Assembly: GCA_023265195.1 (NCBI GenBank)
Contig: JAHFUG010000006.1
Location: 11,867-45,723 of the forward strand
Direction of reading: 5' to 3'
Origin: Blastocatellia bacterium
Lineage (GTDB): Bacteria > Acidobacteriota > Blastocatellia > UBA7656
DNA length: 33,857 bases
A model generated the notes under the pieces. The model saw only the letters and a list, made by a program, of their open reading frames with translations. It was not told the origin of the DNA and ran no database searches. The position numbers and the translations under genes are program-made. Shown piece by piece: positions 16,111 through 24,670 of this stretch; the first letter of the stretch is position 1; each line of letters opens with the position of its first letter.

Positions 16111-16260
16111 ATGTTTTGCTTGACGGCTAAGCGCGTTCTGATAGAATTGGCGCGCCTGTTTTACACTAGTTGTGCGGCGTTTATGGTGGCAATCGCCAGG
16201 GAATTACCGCGGGACGCCAAGCGGCGCAAACAGAACAGAAGAAACGCGCAACAAAAGTAG
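16111..16260 (+). CDS. 49-residue small basic protein (tentative)
   Basis: The ATG at 16111 follows AGGAAAGGAA, a strong ribosome site. The product is MFCLTAKRVLIELARLFYTS, then a hydrophobic CAAFMVAIA, then a strongly basic tail rich in K, R, N and Q ending at TAG 16260. A TATAAT lies 30 bases upstream at 16076-16081 without a good -35. It looks like a small membrane-associated or nucleic-acid-binding peptide. No family is recognised. It precedes the avidin-like gene by 85 bases. Confidence 0.4.
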   Translation: MFCLTAKRVLIELARLFYTSCAAFMVAIARELPRDAKRRKQNRRNAQQK

Positions 16261-16345
16261 TTTTCAGATCTCCAACTAAAACAGTATGTCAACCGGAAAC
16301 GCCGCGCCAGTTCGCTACATCCGTTCTTGATAGGGGGATTTTGAT

Positions 16346-16816
16346 ATGATGAAAAGATGGTTAGCTAAGGTCACTCTACTGTTCGCCGTCCTATCGGTTT
16401 CCATTTCAGCCTCCGCACAGAACATAAAGTGTACTGACTTGTTGAATAAGACATGGGTGAACCAGTTAAAGTCCAAAATGGTGGTAGAAAAGTGTGACGA
16501 CAAATCAGGGACCTTTGAGGGCACGTACCAGTCGCCATCAGGTACGGCAGGGCAGAAGTTTGGAATGCGCGGGGTCTTTAACCAGATGCCGCAGACCACG
16601 GGCGACAACGTTACCGTTATTTCATTCACTGTCCGATGGAACGTCCCTGGACCGCCGCCAGTTAATTTCGGAAGCATTACAGCTTGGAATGGGATACTGC
16701 GGCCCGTGAGCGGCGCGCCAACAATTACCGCCCAGTGGTTTCTATCGAGATCGAACAGCTCGTTCGAGTGGGACCACATTCTGACCGGTCAGGACACTTT
16801 CAAGCCCGAGAAATGA
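16346..16816 (+). CDS. Secreted avidin/streptavidin-family biotin-binding protein
   Basis: A 156-residue precursor with a signal peptide cut near SASA-QN. The mature part aligns with streptavidin throughout, and nearly every biotin-contact residue is kept. They are, with streptavidin numbers in brackets: N39 (N23), S43 (S27), Y61 (Y43), S63 (S45), W98 (W79), S110 (S88), T112 (T90), W114 (W92), W131 (W108), W142 (W120) and D150 (D128), in segments TWVNQLKS, GTFEGTYQS, FTVRWNV, SITAWNG, ITAQWFL, EWDHILTGQDTF. Retention of the W120 equivalent favours a tetramer over dimeric rhizavidin-like forms. C29 and C50 could form a disulfide. The ATG at 16346 follows GGGGGA. No biotin genes are adjacent. 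Binding itself is inferred. Confidence 0.92.
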   Translation: MMKRWLAKVTLLFAVLSVSISASAQNIKCTDLLNKTWVNQLKSKMVVEKCDDKSGTFEGTYQSPSGTAGQKFGMRGVFNQMPQTTGDNVTVISFTVRWNVPGPPPVNFGSITAWNGILRPVSGAPTITAQWFLSRSNSSFEWDHILTGQDTFKPEK

Positions 16817-16981
16817 GGGGACGAACGCAGGCGCCGAGCGTCTCCTATCCAGAAGAGGTTTGCCTCGGCTTGAATCCGTAGTGACGATTCGACATGGAAG
16901 GGGAGCGGCCTGTTCACAGGTATACTCCGGTAGGCCGATCGGAGAATTCAAGGACGAACTTGCACGGCTGCGAGGCGGCTT

Positions 16982-17575
16982 TCAGGCGCCTTCGAACGTT
17001 ACGCCGTCGTAGATGTCTCGCAAGGACAGGGTGCAGCCGATCGATGTGAGCTTCACTGCGCCGTCCAAGCTCTTCACATCTTCACGCATCCATCTATCAT
17101 CGGCCTGCCGAGCGTAGTGAGTCACTTTTGGCGTCTCCTGACTGATCAGTAGATGGTGGCTAAAGCTGCTGATCGCCTTGTACGCGGTGAACTTATCGTC
17201 CTGGTCCCGGCCGGCGGAGTTTTGGGACATCACCTCCACGATCAAGACCGGGTTGATGAGAGCGTCGACGCCGCGGATGTTTTCGAACATAAGTGGCTGA
17301 CATCCGACCGTGACATCAGGATACCGGTACGGTGGCGCCGTGGGAGTCTTTACAGGCAAATCGGCAGTGAACGCCCGGCAGCGTCCGTCTCTGAGGTGAA
17401 GTTGCAGATGAAAATGGGCATTGCTCGAAATCAGGCTATGCCATTGGCTTCCCCCGCTCATGCACACGATGTCGCCGTCCCAATACTCGTAACGCCTATC
17501 GCTTGCATGCTCGAGAGCAAAGTACTCTTCAAGAGTGTAGAAGTGGTCCGGTAGGTCTTTGCGGTTCGTCGCCAT
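16982..17575 (-). CDS. Uma2-family (DUF820) PD-(D/E)XK nuclease-like protein
   Basis: A 197-residue protein with the Uma2 layout: FYTLEEYFALEHASDRRYEY at the start, the glycine-rich MSGGSQWHSLISSN, then the predicted restriction-endonuclease core YRYPDVTVGC followed by NPVLIVEVMSQNSAGRD and DKFTAYKAI. The D and E of the PD-(D/E)XK motif are present, but the lysine position is VEV rather than E-x-K, as is common in this family. These proteins are expanded in acidobacteria and cyanobacteria and their role is unknown. A GGAG box lies about 10 bases before the ATG at 17575. It is convergent with the avidin gene and appears to stand alone. Confidence 0.88.
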   Translation of the reverse strand: MATNRKDLPDHFYTLEEYFALEHASDRRYEYWDGDIVCMSGGSQWHSLISSNAHFHLQLHLRDGRCRAFTADLPVKTPTAPPYRYPDVTVGCQPLMFENIRGVDALINPVLIVEVMSQNSAGRDQDDKFTAYKAISSFSHHLLISQETPKVTHYARQADDRWMREDVKSLDGAVKLTSIGCTLSLRDIYDGVTFEGA

Positions 17576-17735
17576 CGCGGCTATGCTCCAACGTATCCAT
17601 GCGTGAGCAAGAGCGAGTGTATCACGGAATTCCGTACGTTACGATGCGGGCGCCGGACTTCTTGTACTCTGATCAGATTGCCTGGTGGCGCTGACAAATC
17701 GCCATCCAGGAAAGCCGCTGATTGACCATGACCGC

Positions 17736-17796
17736 GTAACGCTGATCCGCGCTGATCAGCGGTCCGAAGGCGGCGAAGATCGGCGGTTAATCCCGA
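17736..17796. repeat. Dispersed 62-bp repeat, copy B
   Basis: Second copy of the repeat at 7481-7542 (49 of 61 positions). It lies in the gap between the Uma2 gene and the end of the kinase gene and has internal dyads such as CGCTGATCAGCG. Confidence 0.55.
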
Positions 17797-17870
17797 AGCT
17801 GACCCGGCTAGACCGAGAGTAGCGAGGTTAAATAATTCCCACCGGCAATTTCTTGCCCTGGCTGGTCTTT

Positions 17871-20150
17871 TTATTGCGAGCGGCCTCCGGCGGTTCTTGT
17901 ATGACCGACGTAATCGAGCACCTCGCGCACCTTTGTTGAAAGCTGCTCGGGCGTGAACGGCTTCTGAAGGAACGGCTTGCCGGCTAACGAAAACCCGTTG
18001 CTGCCCAGGACGTCGTCGGTATAACCGGACATGAACAGCACCTTCATTTCCGGTCGAATCGAGGCCACTCGGTCCGCTAATTCACGCCCGCTCAGCCGCG
18101 GCATCACCAGATCGGTAATCATCAGATGTATTGCGCCCTCGTATCTCTCGCACTGCGAAAGCGCCTCGGTTCCATTAGGCGCTTGCAGCGCGTTGTATCC
18201 GGAATTGGTCAGAACATACGTTACGAGATCCAACAATATTTCGTCGTCCTCAACCACCAGAATAGTCTCGGTGCCGGGATTAGCAGGCGATCCTGATTCA
18301 TCATGGCTCAATTCATTGGTTTCGCTCTCAACCCGAGGCAGATAGATTTTGAAGGCTGCGCCGTTTCCGACTTCAGTCTTGACCGTAATCTCGCCGCCGC
18401 TTTGTTTAACGATGCCGTAGACGGTCGACAGCCCGAGGCCCGTGCCCTTGCCCATCTCCTTGGTTGTGAAGAACGGCTCGAAAATCCGTGATGCAGTGGC
18501 GGCGTCCATTCCGGAACCGGAGTCGGTGACCGAGAACATTACGTAGTCGCCTGGTTTGAGTCCAGGATGCGCCGGGTCGCCCGATTCCGGGATACGGACG
18601 TTCGCTGTTTGAATGACCAGTTTCCCTCCATTCGGCATTGCGTCGCGGGCGTTGACCGCCAGATTGACGATCACCTGTTCGATTTGTCCCGGGTCGGCCT
18701 TTACCAGCCAAAGCCCGGGCGAAAAGATGACGATCAGCTCTGTATCCTCACCGATCAGCCGCCGCAGAAGCTTGTTGACGTTATCCACAACGGTATTAAG
18801 GTCTAGAACCGCGGGAAGAAGTATCTGCCGCCTGCTGAATGCGAGCAGTTGTCTGGTAAGAGACTGGGCTCGCTCACCTGCTCTGAGCACCTGCTCGACA
18901 CGGTCGTAAGCAGGACTGCCCTTTTTGAGGTCGGCAAGCGATATCTCGCTGTAACCAATGATCGCCGTGAGCAGGTTGTTGAAGTCGTGCGCGACGCCGC
19001 CGGCGAGGCGTCCGATCGCTTCCATTTTCTGCGAGTGAAAAAGTTGAGCCTGGAGCGTTTTCTGCTCGGTTATGTCGCTGAGATGGCCTTGCACGCCGAT
19101 CTGCCGCCCTCGCTCGTCGTGGATCGGGCCCCAGGAACCCGAACACCACTTCGGCCTCCTGTCCTTCGTTTCCAGTCTGAACTCTCCTTCGGCGCACCGT
19201 TGGCCGCCGATGAGCTTTTGCCACACGTCCGAAAGCCTGGCTCTGTCGCCCGGATGCACTATGGACAGAAAACGCTGGTTCGCCATTTCAGTAGCCGAGT
19301 ATCCGCTGATCGTCTCAATCGCGGGATTCACGTATGTAATCCAGCCGTCCAGGTCGAAGGCGAAGATAACGTCGGATGTGTTGTTCACGATCAGGTGTAT
19401 TCGTTCGCCGGCTTCGAGCCGCTCTTCCGCCCGTTTGAAGTACAGGTGAAAGGTCGTGTAGCTGACCGCGATGAGAGGCGCCGCGGCCAGAAGCGCGCCG
19501 ATTCCGATCTGCTGCATCGCCAAATGAACGAGTCCCGCGGTTGCCGCGCTCGCCAGATAGGTCAAGCTCGCCCAGGAGTAGTTCGCTTTCCAATGCGATA
19601 AGAATGGAGTCCTGCGTTTGAGTGATTGATGCGCCGCCAGAAGCATCGAGTTCAAAAGAAAGTAAACGGCGGAGAAGGCCAAAACCGCGGCTAGGAACGT
19701 CGCATTCCCTAGCGCCCCCCTATCCCGCAGCCACGATTGCGAAAGGTCGAACAGACAAGCCGAGACCGAGATTGCAACGGCCATCAAGGCCGGGCCCCCG
19801 AGCCTGCTCGTCCAACGGCGTGAATTGCGATACGACACGAAGGAGGCTTCGGCGACGGCTACAAAAGTGGCCGCCGCCGGACCCTGAATAACAGCCGCTA
19901 AGAAAACGAAAACATCGCCGGGCGTTATCACAACCTGAGTCCCAGGCACTTGTGTAGGTTTCAGGCTGGCGACGAGCGCCAGAAGCGTCAATCCGGCGAC
20001 GGTAAGTTGCGCGGAGTGATCCATTAGCGCGACACGACCCACCGCCCACGCCGTAATCACGAGCCCCGCCATCACCGCCGTCCGCCAATAGGCGCGGGCG
20101 GCGGCGTGATAATCCGACATATCGATCAGAACGCGCCGCTTGTTTTCCAC
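17871..20150 (-). CDS. Hybrid sensor histidine kinase with receiver domain
   Basis: A 759-residue membrane kinase. Residues 20-240 form about seven hydrophobic helices of a MASE-type integral sensor. A PAS domain follows (250-360; VNNTSDVIFAFDLDGWITYV). The dimerisation/phosphoacceptor helix has H388 in GGVAHDFNNLLTAIIGYSEI, then come the ATPase N box (NLAVNARDAMPNGG), G1 (DSGSGM), F (FEPFFTTKEMGKGTGLGLST) and a C-terminal receiver (625-745) with D680 in MITDLVMP and the conserved lysine in LQKPF. It autophosphorylates and passes phosphate to its own receiver; no DNA-binding output is visible. The GTG at 20150 shares one base with the stop of the subtilase gene (TAGTG) and has GGAGA upstream, so translation is coupled. 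Confidence 0.92.
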   Translation of the reverse strand: MENKRRVLIDMSDYHAAARAYWRTAVMAGLVITAWAVGRVALMDHSAQLTVAGLTLLALVASLKPTQVPGTQVVITPGDVFVFLAAVIQGPAAATFVAVAEASFVSYRNSRRWTSRLGGPALMAVAISVSACLFDLSQSWLRDRGALGNATFLAAVLAFSAVYFLLNSMLLAAHQSLKRRTPFLSHWKANYSWASLTYLASAATAGLVHLAMQQIGIGALLAAAPLIAVSYTTFHLYFKRAEERLEAGERIHLIVNNTSDVIFAFDLDGWITYVNPAIETISGYSATEMANQRFLSIVHPGDRARLSDVWQKLIGGQRCAEGEFRLETKDRRPKWCSGSWGPIHDERGRQIGVQGHLSDITEQKTLQAQLFHSQKMEAIGRLAGGVAHDFNNLLTAIIGYSEISLADLKKGSPAYDRVEQVLRAGERAQSLTRQLLAFSRRQILLPAVLDLNTVVDNVNKLLRRLIGEDTELIVIFSPGLWLVKADPGQIEQVIVNLAVNARDAMPNGGKLVIQTANVRIPESGDPAHPGLKPGDYVMFSVTDSGSGMDAATASRIFEPFFTTKEMGKGTGLGLSTVYGIVKQSGGEITVKTEVGNGAAFKIYLPRVESETNELSHDESGSPANPGTETILVVEDDEILLDLVTYVLTNSGYNALQAPNGTEALSQCERYEGAIHLMITDLVMPRLSGRELADRVASIRPEMKVLFMSGYTDDVLGSNGFSLAGKPFLQKPFTPEQLSTKVREVLDYVGHTRTAGGRSQ

Positions 20151-22240
20151 TATGGTTCTCCAGGCGTCGCCGGATCCGCCAACCCTTCCGCAAGAGTCAT
20201 GCCCTCGGCGAGGGTCATACCTTCGGCGAGAGTCATGCCTTCAGACAGGAGCACGCCTTCCGCCAGCGTCATGCCGTCGGACAGGACTACTCCTTCAGCC
20301 AACGTCATCCCTTCGGCCAGCGTCATGCCCTGACCAAGCGTAATCCCGGCGCTCAATGCGGAGCCCCGGATAAATACGCTCGCAAACCCGGCGATCGGAC
20401 CGGCGTCGATAACCCCCGAGCTAATCAGCGCGCCGCCGCTGATCGGAGACTCGTTCAGCGTAATCCTCGAACCCGCCCACACCAAACGCGGGTCGTAGAC
20501 GGCCTGATATCGCTTGAAGAGATCGACTCCGGCAAGAATGTGGTTGCCGCCCGCGAAGATATAACCGCCCCAGGCGCAGGTCCGGCCGCCAATGACTGAC
20601 GGTGATTCGGGCATGACGGCGCCGGCTCTAAGTATCGGGTCGCCTGCGGCTAGCGTTCCCTGAGCGATCCTCGAGCTTATGTCGCCGCGTAGGACGCCCG
20701 CCAGACGGGTAGCGCCTTCGACATTGAGGAGACCCGCGCCTTGCTGAACGATGTTCGCTCCTTCAACCTGCTGCGCGGTGTATTGAAGAACCGCCTTGAT
20801 CAACGGAGGCGTCAGTCCCGGGTTCCGCTGCAGCATTAGCGCAACCGCTCCCGCAACCGCCGGGGCGGCGACCGAGGCGCCGCTCAATTGCATAAAGGGC
20901 GGATTGGTTCCAGTCTCGTGCAGTTGGGGGCAGGTTGAGACCAGAAAGTTGTTTGCCGATTCCGCCGAGACGAGTCTGTTTCCCGGAGCCACGACGTCGG
21001 GCTTCAGCAAGTTGTCGAAGTGTTTCGAGCCCTCGCCGTCTATTGAATAGCCCCTGGTTGGACCTCTCGAGCTGAAATGCGTTATAGAGTCGTCGTCCCG
21101 GCTATTGGTCTGGTGAGTATTCGCGGCGCCGACGGTTATTACAGTTGGGTCATTACCAGGCGATGAGATGCTGCCGTACCTCTCGAGTCCATCGCTTGTC
21201 TTGCCGTAGTTGCCCGCGGCGGCTACCGCGGTCACGCCGCACGCGACCGCGGTTCGGACCGCTCGGCACAATGGATCGGTCACCCAGGACTCGGCGGACG
21301 AAGCGCCCAGGCTGAGGTTCATCACTCTGATGTTGCGCAAGACACGGTTCTGGATAACCCAGTCGATCCCAGCGAGGACATCGCTGACCTGGCCAAGCCC
21401 GTACGCATCGAGCACGCGCACGTCGATCAAGCTGGAGCCGGGCGCGACGCCTTCAAATCCGGGCGATCTCGTCGGGTCACGGCCCGCCGCCACACCCGCT
21501 ACATGCGAGCCATGCCCATAACCGTCGACGTTTCCGGTCAAGAGGGGGAGCGGCAGACCTAAGGTGTTCTCGAACTGTCGCAGGAAAGGGTTGGAGGACA
21601 CGATATCGATGGCTCCGGTTACTCGCGAAAACCCAAGCAGGCCGCGGAAATCGGGATGCGCGGCCATTATCCCAGAGTCCAGAACCGCTATGCCGACGCC
21701 GCTTCCGTCCAGGCCGCTGAAGGTTCCGAGCAAGGGCTGGTAGCTCCGGAGCGCATAGGCGCCGGTAGTGACTTCCAGGTGGCTGCCGCCTTGTCTGACC
21801 AGATGGTCGGCGCTTATCCGGACAACTTCGGGCAAGGAGGCCACCGAAAGCAGGTGGGACTTTGGCAATTCCACGAGCAAGCCGTTGATCGAGGAGAATT
21901 GATGGATTACATGGCCGCCTTGGAGACCTATTGCAGTGGGTAATGATTGCGGCGCCGAGCCGTTCGTTTGAAGTATTACACGAACCATGCCGGTGGATGA
22001 GTTCTCCCATACCTCTGACGTATCGTCTGTAAGCGCCCAGCGCAACGCAGCAGACAGCTTGTCTACGGGTTCGCTGCCTTCACTCCGGACATAACCTGCG
22101 CTGCGCTGCGCTGACACGCTGAGAAGCGCGGCGAGTATCGAGGCCGTTATCAAGTAAGCCATACCATTCTTGCGGGAGGCCTGTTTGGAAAACTTTGTGC
22201 AGGGACTGATTCTTGAAAGGACAAGTTTATTGTCGCGCAT
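20150..22240 (-). CDS. Secreted subtilisin-like protease with hexapeptide-repeat tail
   Basis: A 696-residue S8 family serine protease with an N-terminal hydrophobic export segment (MAYLITASILAALLSVSAQ near residues 27-45) and an I9-like propeptide. The catalytic residues are D188 (GIAVLDSGI), H243 (GYGHGSHVAGV), oxyanion N344 (AAAGNYG) and S456 (LSGASVAAPAVAG; usually GTS, here GAS). After residue 520 comes a beta-rich, non-catalytic domain. It ends in eight consecutive hexamers of the type GMTLAE (residues about 638-686), then LADPATPGEP. The ATG at 22240 follows AGGGG. The gene is directly followed by, and coupled to, the hybrid kinase gene, implying linked function such as proteolysis of surface or signal proteins. 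Confidence 0.92.
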   Translation of the reverse strand: MRDNKLVLSRISPCTKFSKQASRKNGMAYLITASILAALLSVSAQRSAGYVRSEGSEPVDKLSAALRWALTDDTSEVWENSSTGMVRVILQTNGSAPQSLPTAIGLQGGHVIHQFSSINGLLVELPKSHLLSVASLPEVVRISADHLVRQGGSHLEVTTGAYALRSYQPLLGTFSGLDGSGVGIAVLDSGIMAAHPDFRGLLGFSRVTGAIDIVSSNPFLRQFENTLGLPLPLLTGNVDGYGHGSHVAGVAAGRDPTRSPGFEGVAPGSSLIDVRVLDAYGLGQVSDVLAGIDWVIQNRVLRNIRVMNLSLGASSAESWVTDPLCRAVRTAVACGVTAVAAAGNYGKTSDGLERYGSISSPGNDPTVITVGAANTHQTNSRDDDSITHFSSRGPTRGYSIDGEGSKHFDNLLKPDVVAPGNRLVSAESANNFLVSTCPQLHETGTNPPFMQLSGASVAAPAVAGAVALMLQRNPGLTPPLIKAVLQYTAQQVEGANIVQQGAGLLNVEGATRLAGVLRGDISSRIAQGTLAAGDPILRAGAVMPESPSVIGGRTCAWGGYIFAGGNHILAGVDLFKRYQAVYDPRLVWAGSRITLNESPISGGALISSGVIDAGPIAGFASVFIRGSALSAGITLGQGMTLAEGMTLAEGVVLSDGMTLAEGVLLSEGMTLAEGMTLAEGMTLAEGLADPATPGEP
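20183..20326. repeat. 18-bp tandem repeat coding for GMTLAE hexapeptides
   Basis: Eight 18-bp units encode the hexapeptide tail of the subtilase (MTLAEG, VVLSDG and VLLSEG variants). Units differ mainly at synonymous positions, so the array is older than a fresh slippage event but still able to change copy number in frame. Confidence 0.9.
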
Positions 22241-22587
22241 GTATACCCCTTGTTTTACCGATGTCCGTTCGTCCCTGGTTCTTTTTGGTTATCGTTTTGC
22301 CAGGCTCTCGCCTTAGATGCAGGGGGGATCCGCTCGGCCAAAGCTATGACGGTTCTCTTAGGCTACGTACATCATCACTCGATGCGGGTATGAGTGTTTC
22401 GTGGTTGCGACGCGTCAGATCAAAATGTATCAGCCGCCGCCATTTGTGTCGAGGCTGGGCAGCCTCGGCAGTGTAAGCAGTGAAGGCGGCCTTCGCCCTT
22501 CTTTCACTCACCGCCACATGGTGTTTCTAGGTATTCAGTAACTGCGAATAAGAAGCGCCAGCTAATTCACTGTACGCATCTATGGCC
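22241..22587. other. Intergenic region upstream of the subtilase gene
   Basis: No gene is seen in 347 bases. On the minus strand the stretch holds the subtilase leader (with CCTGG/CCAGG pairing around 22274-22305) and several dyads such as GAGGCTG/CAGCCTC near 22451. No riboswitch class could be matched with confidence. Confidence 0.5.
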
Positions 22588-24402
22588 TTAATCGCCGCTG
22601 ACTATTACTAACTTCATGACATTTGAAAGAGACCCGTTCGAGTTTCGCACTTGAATAGCGAGTTCGCCGGGATCGGCCACCATTGGCTGAGTGAACAAGC
22701 CCACCAGTTCGGTTGCGCTCGCGCTCTCGAGTTGAACCGCGGAGCCGTTGACCAACAGAGCCGCTCCGGCGTCGAATCGAAGGCCGGCCGCAATGAGCCT
22801 GAGTTTCTTGGCTTTGCTGCCGGCGAGTACTTGATCGATGACCCGGCCCTTCTTGGTAACGGACAACTGGGTCAATTGAGGCTCGTCGCAGCCGGGCTTT
22901 TTCAGAGTGACGCTCTGTGTGTTCGACGTGGTTCCGTCGAGATTCCTAACCTGGAATAAAGTAATTCGGCTGCAAGCCGTGAGAGCCGGCAGGCTCGCCG
23001 TAAGCTCGAAATTGGAAGGTCCCTGTTGGGTTTGTACGGGCGCGCCGTCAGCCAGTATGACGGCGCCGGGCTTGAAATGACGCCCCACGATACTTACCGA
23101 CGCATTTCCGTCAGCCGTAACGGTTGCACGCACCGGGCCGATGAACGGCAGACTGTCGCTGCCGCTCTTGTGAATTCGATAAATGAAATTGTGGTGCTCG
23201 CTCAGATTGCTGTGGGTCACCGGGTCTATTCGCGCAACGTAGATATCTCCGCTGATCGGATCGATGGCCGTATCTATAGGGCCATCGAACGGATCTATGA
23301 GGCCGAAGTCCGCGATCGGAGGATCTACCGCGGTCAGATGGAAACCGCCGGCCGTACTTCCGGTCAGTGTGAACCGCTGCAGATTGCCTCCTTGAGCATT
23401 CAGCCGCTTGTAGATCGTCACCAGCATCTGGTTTCGGGAATCGCCTGCTTGAGGACCGGTGTAAAAGGCTATGGAAGTCGGCGTGAGGTGAGGCATGAAT
23501 TGAGCTATCGCCGGCCTCACGCCGGCGCAATCCGGATTGCTCGAGACGGGGATCCCGTCGCATTTTGGAAACCCATAGTTCCCTCCTTCGACGACCCAGT
23601 TCACTTCCTCAGGCGGCGAGAGGTCGGGTTCTCCCGTGCACCCAATCTGGCATATCTCACCGGCGCCTACGTCGGTGCAGAACAGCGCGCCGCTGACTGG
23701 ATCAAAAGCCATCCCGATCGGCTGGCGAAGTCCAGTCGCGAATACGAACAGCCCGAAATTATCCACGTTCACCCGCAAGACGGTTCCATTGAGCGGCCGT
23801 TCGGCGGGATGGCCCGGGGCTGGCGTTCCAGCATCCGTGGACGATCCCTGGCCAATGTAAAGCAGCCCATCCGGTCCGAACTTGAGCTTGTCCGTTTGGT
23901 GATCGCCGTCGCTTGGCAGGTTATCAACTATTGTGGTGATCTCATCGGCGACGTCGTCTCCGTTTGTGTCCCTGAGCAGGAGCACTCGACCGGCTCCATT
24001 GACCTTGCTGCTCGTGGCGAAGAGATCGCCGTTCGATCGAAACTCCAAGCCAAGCGGTTGCGAGATCCCGGTTGCGAAAGTCTTCACCGTGTCTACGACG
24101 CCGTCATCGTCGTTATCCAGCAGTATCAAAATCTTCCCTTGCAGCGTCCCGGCAAACAGCCTGCCGCGCGGGTCGAACGCCATCGACGTAGGCCCGGAGA
24201 AGGCGTTGAATCCGAAGTCGGGAACCTTTGAAGGATCGGCGAACACGTTGAACTCGAAGCCGGGCGCGACAGTCACCGGCCTCGTCTGGGCTCTACCCGC
24301 GGGTATCGACGAAGCGAACAAGAGCAGCGCGGCGAGAAGACAGACGGCGGCAAGTCTGCGCATCAGTCTACCAATGAATCGTTGGTGGTTAAGTTTCTTC
24401 AT
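22588..24402 (-). CDS. Secreted sorbosone/glucose dehydrogenase-like beta-propeller protein
   Basis: A 604-residue exported protein (signal MRRLAAVCLLAALLLFASSI). Residues about 40-420 form a six-bladed propeller like soluble PQQ sugar dehydrogenases. Landmarks are GPTSMAFDPRGRLFAGTLQG, PLGLEFRSNGDLFAT, DHQTDKLKFGPDGLLYIGQG, the strand LRQPIGMAFDPVSGALFCTD, VNWVVEGGNYGFPKCDG and a late DTAIDPISGDIYVA. Paired cysteines suggest disulfides. The C-terminal 180 residues form two IPT/TIG-like beta sandwiches (VSIVGRHFKPGAVILADG, LRLIAAGLRFDAGAALLVNG). It may oxidise sugars with PQQ or only bind carbohydrate. The start is uncertain: ATG 24402 has no clear ribosome site and an ATG at residue 15 is possible. 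It lies upstream of the subtilase gene, same strand, with a 347-base gap. Confidence 0.85.
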   Translation of the reverse strand: MKKLNHQRFIGRLMRRLAAVCLLAALLLFASSIPAGRAQTRPVTVAPGFEFNVFADPSKVPDFGFNAFSGPTSMAFDPRGRLFAGTLQGKILILLDNDDDGVVDTVKTFATGISQPLGLEFRSNGDLFATSSKVNGAGRVLLLRDTNGDDVADEITTIVDNLPSDGDHQTDKLKFGPDGLLYIGQGSSTDAGTPAPGHPAERPLNGTVLRVNVDNFGLFVFATGLRQPIGMAFDPVSGALFCTDVGAGEICQIGCTGEPDLSPPEEVNWVVEGGNYGFPKCDGIPVSSNPDCAGVRPAIAQFMPHLTPTSIAFYTGPQAGDSRNQMLVTIYKRLNAQGGNLQRFTLTGSTAGGFHLTAVDPPIADFGLIDPFDGPIDTAIDPISGDIYVARIDPVTHSNLSEHHNFIYRIHKSGSDSLPFIGPVRATVTADGNASVSIVGRHFKPGAVILADGAPVQTQQGPSNFELTASLPALTACSRITLFQVRNLDGTTSNTQSVTLKKPGCDEPQLTQLSVTKKGRVIDQVLAGSKAKKLRLIAAGLRFDAGAALLVNGSAVQLESASATELVGLFTQPMVADPGELAIQVRNSNGSLSNVMKLVIVSGD

Positions 24403-24670
24403 TATGTGTTTGTGTTTGAAGTTTATGATCGCTCAAAGCGCCGGCGATCGGCGCCTCTGGGATAGTAAACCGCCGTCACTGTGCGCCGCAAATGATAGCG
24501 GAATCGCGGGCTTGAAATGTCGCAGCGAGACGCAAGCCGGCGCCTGTTACTTCTCGATTTCGCCGTTGGCTGGTCCTTACCGTCAGACGCCCCATCGTTG
24601 CGACGGTTTCAATCGCCAAGCGTCAACCATATTCGCATACCCGGCCCGCTATGATGAAGTTGGCCGATCT

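Noticed and set aside
18849-19601. Plus-strand 250-codon frame inside the kinase gene
   Set aside because: Antisense to the PAS and kinase domains, with no motif and no ribosome site.
22241-22400. Cyclic di-GMP riboswitch in the subtilase leader
   Set aside because: GGCAAAA and GGGACG blocks suggested a GEMM element, but the second conserved half (GCAAAGCC and the paired tetraloop) is not there.
23026-24231. Long plus-strand open frame antisense to the sugar-dehydrogenase-like gene
   Set aside because: It is arginine-rich shadow reading of a GC-rich gene; the minus-strand frame has a signal peptide and family motifs.
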